This document shows, piece after piece, positions 6,993 through 9,299 of a stretch of 9,299 nucleotides of DNA. Each line of letters opens with the position of its first letter. The first letter of the stretch is position 1. Origin of the DNA: Clostridia bacterium (GTDB taxonomy: Bacteria; Bacillota; Clostridia; Oscillospirales; CAG-272); contig JAQXKW010000012.1 in assembly GCA_029010655.1 (NCBI GenBank), forward strand, positions 1 to 9,299. Direction: 5' to 3'. The position numbers and the translations under genes are program-made. The notes beneath the pieces were generated by a model that made no database searches, was not told the DNA's origin, and saw nothing but the letters and a program-made list of their open reading frames with translations.

Positions 6993-7058
6993 AATCGGCG
7001 CAGAAATTCCGAATTCTGTCCGCGAAAAATGACGGAAAACATTTTTTTTGCGCCGATT
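6993..7058 (+). other. Complex dyad after the kinase gene, possible terminator
   Basis: AATCGGCGCA (6993-7002) and TGCGCCGATT (7049-7058) form a perfect GC-rich 10-bp inverted repeat 9 nt after the kinase stop. The 46-nt interior holds CAGAA/TTCTG (7001-7005 with 7014-7018), TCCG/CGGA (7019-7022 with 7033-7036) and AAAAATG/CATTTTT (7025-7031 with 7040-7046), then T8 at 7042-7049. The T-run sits inside the outer stem rather than after it, so this is not a textbook terminator. It probably ends or stabilises the kinase mRNA. Confidence 0.45.
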
Positions 7059-7068
7059 ATGTAAATAC

Positions 7069-7097
7069 TTGACAAATTATTACCGGTATGTTAATAT
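7069..7097 (+). promoter_or_regulatory. Strong promoter of the EAL-like/SipW-type operon
   Basis: TTGACA (7069-7074), 17 nt, then TAATAT (7092-7097), preceded by TGT (7089-7091), an extended -10. Transcription should start near 7104, leaving a leader of about 88 nt before the GTG start at 7192. The -35 box begins 10 nt after the dyad at 6993-7058. Confidence 0.82.
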
Positions 7098-7176
7098 AGG
7101 TTAGATAATTAGACACATTTTTAGGATGGGGGCAGTATTTGTCTCCCTGTGCCGTTTTTTCGGTGAGAAGGTAAGG

Positions 7177-7183
7177 AAAGGAG
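7177..7183 (+). promoter_or_regulatory. Ribosome binding site that decides a GTG start
   Basis: AAAGGAG lies 8 nt upstream of GTG at 7192. The in-frame upstream ATG at 7126 has only AGG directly against it and no properly spaced site. A closer ATG at 7184-7186 is in another frame and stops after three codons. Confidence 0.8.
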
Positions 7184-7191
7184 ATGTCCCA

Positions 7192-7902
7192 GTGAAGCAG
7201 TCTGTTGCAGAAACAATGATAGAGTCGGGAATTTCTCCTTTGGAGCTTTTTGAATACCCCGTTCTTTCCTGTAGTGACGGGGCAGAGCAGGGCATTTTCA
7301 CCGAGCTATGCATAAACAGCCTTGAGCTGGGAGTGCTCTGTCCCGCACAGTACCGTGTTGTCACAAACAGAAATATCCAAAGCATACGCCTTTGCACATG
7401 GGCGTTCCGCCGCATTGTGCCCCTGCTTCGGGAAAGGGACGGCGGCTGGATAAGCTTTTATATACCGGCAAAGGCTCTTATGAGAGATCACTTAAGAAAG
7501 CTTCTTGAGAGCGAACAAAAGAAAGCCCCTGTGGATTTTTCGGGCCTTGTGGCGGAGCTTTCCTCCGAGATTTTGTACGAGGACGCAGAAAAGGCGTCGG
7601 AAAAAATGACGGAGCTTAATAAAGAGTTCGGAATTCGCTTTATGCTCAGCGAGTTCGGAGACGAATACTGTCCCGTGCTCCGTCTGCCTCAGTACCCGGT
7701 GGATTTCGTATTACTGGATTCCTCCGTAAACAGCGAAGAAGCGCTCGGAAGCTCCTCCGTTGCCTCCTGCGTAAAGCTGGCAAAGCAGTGCGGCAAAAAG
7801 GTCTTGCTCCGCTCCCGTCTTCCGGAGAACGTGAAAGCCCGTGAAGCGTCCCCCGATTATTATATTCCGGAAAATCCCAAAGAGAAACGGAGGGATGGCT
7901 GA
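7192..7902 (+). CDS. Degenerate, probably non-catalytic EAL-domain protein
   Basis: 236 residues from GTG 7192 (258 if ATG 7126 were used). The whole chain follows the EAL phosphodiesterase fold: LGVLCPAQYRVVTN (47-60) matches the GlisPaeFiplaE region, ISFYIPAKAL (87-96) the iSVNlSarqL strand, AELSSEIL (121-128) the lEiTEsaL strand, FMLSEFGDEYC (150-160) the laiDDFGtGys loop and VDFVLLDSSV (170-179) the vdiLKiDrsfV strand. The residues used for metal and c-di-GMP cleavage are changed: Asn to Tyr90, the DDFG aspartates to Ser153-Glu154, the KID lysine to Leu174, and no AEGVE glutamate near 196-200. It lacks membrane segments, GGDEF or other domains. It should be a cytoplasmic non-enzymatic EAL, acting as a binder or scaffold. 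First gene of its operon; its TGA overlaps the next ATG. Family call by pattern only, but many motifs align in order. Confidence 0.72.
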   Translation: MKQSVAETMIESGISPLELFEYPVLSCSDGAEQGIFTELCINSLELGVLCPAQYRVVTNRNIQSIRLCTWAFRRIVPLLRERDGGWISFYIPAKALMRDHLRKLLESEQKKAPVDFSGLVAELSSEILYEDAEKASEKMTELNKEFGIRFMLSEFGDEYCPVLRLPQYPVDFVLLDSSVNSEEALGSSSVASCVKLAKQCGKKVLLRSRLPENVKAREASPDYYIPENPKEKRRDG

Positions 7903-8630
7903 TGTCAGTTGCACGTCCCGGAAAGGAACCGTTTCTTGCCAGAACCGCCGAAGAAGTAAAGCATTACAGCGTACTTAAAAAAATACTGATTTCGGTTCTT
8001 TTGGCAATTATCCTGCTGATCATAATAATCTATATAATTGCGGCGCTTTATACAAGATTCGGCAGCTTTACCGTAAGCGTAAATAAGTATGACGCCACAA
8101 GATACAGTCTAAGCCTGTCGGAAACCCCGCAGTTTGAAACGCAAATATCCCGCCTAAACGCAAAAACCGCCGAGGATATAACCAATATCAGCGTAAACGA
8201 TTTGCCGGGAGACCTTGACAGTATTAACGGTCAGCATAACGGTGACAACTACTTGGCATATACCTTTTATTTGAAGAACGTGGGGCAGGATACCGTCACC
8301 TTTGAATATTATATGTTTATCACCAACGTGAAAAACGACGTTGATAAAGCAATCCGTATAAGGATTTACCGAGACGGCGAGGATATAACCTATGCCCGGA
8401 CCCGCTCCGACGGAGGCGGTCCCGAAAGCGGCTGTGTGGACTTTTTGACAACACGCAGTATAGTCCGCAATCAGGTAGAGGACTTCAAGCCCGGAGACGT
8501 AACAAAATTCTCCGTTGTAATCTGGCTTGAGGGAGACGACCCGGACTGTGTGGACGATTTAATCGGCGGCTCTCTCAAAACCGATATGACCATTTCCGTT
8601 ATAGAGGCGTCCTCAAAGGACGGAAAATAA
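7902..8630 (+). CDS. Single-pass membrane protein with extracytoplasmic domain, accessory to SipW-type secreted protein
   Basis: The 242-residue protein has a 27-residue charged cytoplasmic N-terminus, one long hydrophobic anchor (28-50, very Ile/Leu-rich, no cleavage site) and a roughly 190-residue outside domain. That domain contains alternating beta-strand patterns such as YLAYTFYLKNVGQDTVTFEY, then a GGGPESG turn and, near the C-terminus, VVIWLEGDDPDC (205-216). I know this WLEG-D-PDC layout from conserved uncharacterised Clostridia proteins, some near SipW-signal proteins; the fold resembles TasA/camelysin-like beta proteins, which is inference. Cysteines occur at about 178 and 216 in the outer domain. 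ATG overlaps the upstream stop (TGATG) and has GGAGG (7889-7893) 8 nt before, so it is translationally coupled to the EAL-like gene. Function unknown; assembly or anchoring of the downstream product is plausible. Confidence 0.75.
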   Translation: MSVARPGKEPFLARTAEEVKHYSVLKKILISVLLAIILLIIIIYIIAALYTRFGSFTVSVNKYDATRYSLSLSETPQFETQISRLNAKTAEDITNISVNDLPGDLDSINGQHNGDNYLAYTFYLKNVGQDTVTFEYYMFITNVKNDVDKAIRIRIYRDGEDITYARTRSDGGGPESGCVDFLTTRSIVRNQVEDFKPGDVTKFSVVIWLEGDDPDCVDDLIGGSLKTDMTISVIEASSKDGK

Positions 8631-8650
8631 GGGATAGCCCCCTGAAGTGC

Positions 8651-8674
8651 CCGTTTGGCAAGTACGGCAAACGG
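8651..8674 (+). other. Intergenic hairpin 1 upstream of the SipW-type gene
   Basis: CCGTTTG (8651-8657) pairs perfectly with CAAACGG (8668-8674) around a 10-nt loop. A4T3 follows instead of a T-run, so it is not a standard terminator in the plus direction. Confidence 0.65.
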
Positions 8675-8682
8675 AAAATTTG

Positions 8683-8728
8683 ATCGTTATTCGTCCGCGC
8701 CCTTGCGGCAAGAGGGCAGACGAACGAT
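8683..8728 (+). other. Intergenic hairpin 2 upstream of the SipW-type gene
   Basis: Three stacked helices: ATCG/CGAT (8683-8686 with 8725-8728), TTCGTC/GACGAA (8690-8695 with 8719-8724) and GCCCT/AGGGC (8699-8703 with 8713-8717), 15 bp in all, with a 3-nt bulge and a small internal loop. It is followed by an A-rich stretch and the ribosome site of the next gene. It does not look like a terminator; a processing or mRNA-stabilising element is the best guess. Confidence 0.7.
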
Positions 8729-8772
8729 ATAAAAAATAAGCCGAAAAGGCAAAAAAGAAAGGAAAAAAGAAA

Positions 8773-9299
8773 ATGAAAGCAACCAGAAAACTCATACCTG
8801 CTTTGGCTATGCTGTTGGTGTCCGCTATCGTTATGTCCTCGGCATCATTCGCATGGTTCACAATGAGCAGACAGGTAACGGCTCAGGGCATGAATGTTAC
8901 CGTTACAGCACCTAACAACCTGCTGATTAAGGCAACAGGCACAGAGGAGGCCTTTGCCGAAATTTCCAAAATTACCGGTGAGAACATTCTTTTGGTTCCC
9001 GCATCAACGAACACCGGTGCAAAGGATGATATTTATGTGGTTGATGACGGTCAGGCATTGGATGCTACTGACGGCTCACTCTTTATGACTGATCCTGACG
9101 GAAAACAGACATTGCTTAAAAAAGCAACACTTGCTGTGGGAAATGCTACCCCTGAGTCAGCGGTATCCGGCGGATACTATGATTTTAAGTACACCCTTAA
9201 AACTGAGGGTAGCACCGCCGTTAATGTTGTTGTTAAGAGCATAGCTATTACTAATAAGAATACCGGTAAATCAATAGAGCCTGTTCGTGTAGCTGTAAT
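8773..9299 (+). CDS. Secreted protein with SipW-cognate-type signal peptide (C-terminus beyond window)
   Basis: 175 codons are visible with no stop. The N-terminus is MKATRKLIPALAMLLV, a hydrophobic core, then SSASFAWFTMS (22-32). The AWF immediately after the probable cleavage point (after Ala27) is the hallmark of signal peptides processed by SipW-type signal peptidases, as in TasA and camelysin. The mature part starts with short beta strands (MNVTVTAPNNLLIKATG) and continues as a Thr/Val/Ala/Gly-rich, cysteine-free chain, as expected of an extracellular fibre or surface-layer subunit. AAAGGA (8758-8763) is 9 nt before the ATG, after an A-rich stretch. Five of the six Pro codons are CCT and 10 of 17 Val codons GTT, unlike the upstream gene, which suggests high expression. 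A SipW peptidase is expected nearby but not in the window. Confidence 0.82.
   Translation, partial: MKATRKLIPALAMLLVSAIVMSSASFAWFTMSRQVTAQGMNVTVTAPNNLLIKATGTEEAFAEISKITGENILLVPASTNTGAKDDIYVVDDGQALDATDGSLFMTDPDGKQTLLKKATLAVGNATPESAVSGGYYDFKYTLKTEGSTAVNVVVKSIAITNKNTGKSIEPVRVAV

Noticed and set aside
8703..8733. TTGCGG...TATAAA as a separate promoter for the SipW-type gene
   Set aside because: The -35 is poor, the spacer is 19 nt, and the bases are committed to the 15-bp hairpin; possible but not supported.
8631..8772. c-di-GMP riboswitch before the SipW-type gene, suggested by the EAL-like neighbour
   Set aside because: None of the conserved GEMM-I core segments is present and the region folds into two simple hairpins.
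8613..8861. Minus-strand 82-codon open frame across the last intergenic gap
   Set aside because: Its C-terminal part is the antisense of hairpin-forming sequence and its start lies inside the SipW-type gene; its composition is low-complexity Phe-rich because of the A-rich leader on the other strand.

Overview
The window reads as a chromosomal segment of a low-to-mid GC Gram-positive anaerobe, most likely a Clostridia member of the Oscillospiraceae/Ruminococcus type. This is an inference from strong GGAGG-type ribosome sites, near-consensus sigma-A promoters (TTGACA-17-TATAAT), a cohesin-like surface domain, a YesL/DUF624 membrane protein, a dCache-like hybrid kinase with a separate Hpt protein, and a SipW-cognate-type signal peptide. 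There are no tRNA or rRNA genes, insertion sequences or CRISPR arrays.

Layout. (1) Positions 1-179, minus strand: the N-terminal part of a sugar phosphate isomerase/epimerase-like TIM-barrel protein, with its own promoter and a perfect 14-bp palindrome at the predicted transcription start. (2) Divergent from it, a perfect consensus promoter (289-317) drives a four-gene plus-strand operon: a secreted, membrane-anchored cohesin-like protein (362-1303), a small unknown polytopic membrane protein (1362-1871), a DUF624/YesL-like membrane protein (1901-2914) and a half-size EamA transporter (2975-3388). It ends in a clear intrinsic terminator (3418-3448). (3) A second unit (promoter 3474-3502) encodes a free Hpt phosphotransfer protein (3651-4019) and a 972-residue hybrid sensor kinase with two receiver domains (4066-6984). 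(4) A third unit (promoter 7069-7097) encodes a degenerate EAL-domain protein lacking the catalytic residues (7192-7902), a translationally coupled single-pass membrane protein with an extracytoplasmic domain (7902-8630) and, after two RNA hairpins, a secreted protein with a SipW-type signal peptide that runs off the window (8773 onward).

How it may fit together. The kinase/Hpt pair is a phosphorelay whose output regulator is not in the window. The last operon looks like a surface-fibre or matrix system: a cytoplasmic EAL-derived non-enzyme, a membrane-anchored accessory protein and an apparently highly expressed SipW-dependent-type structural protein. This is the most unusual part of the window. 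Whether the phosphorelay controls it is only suggested by adjacency.
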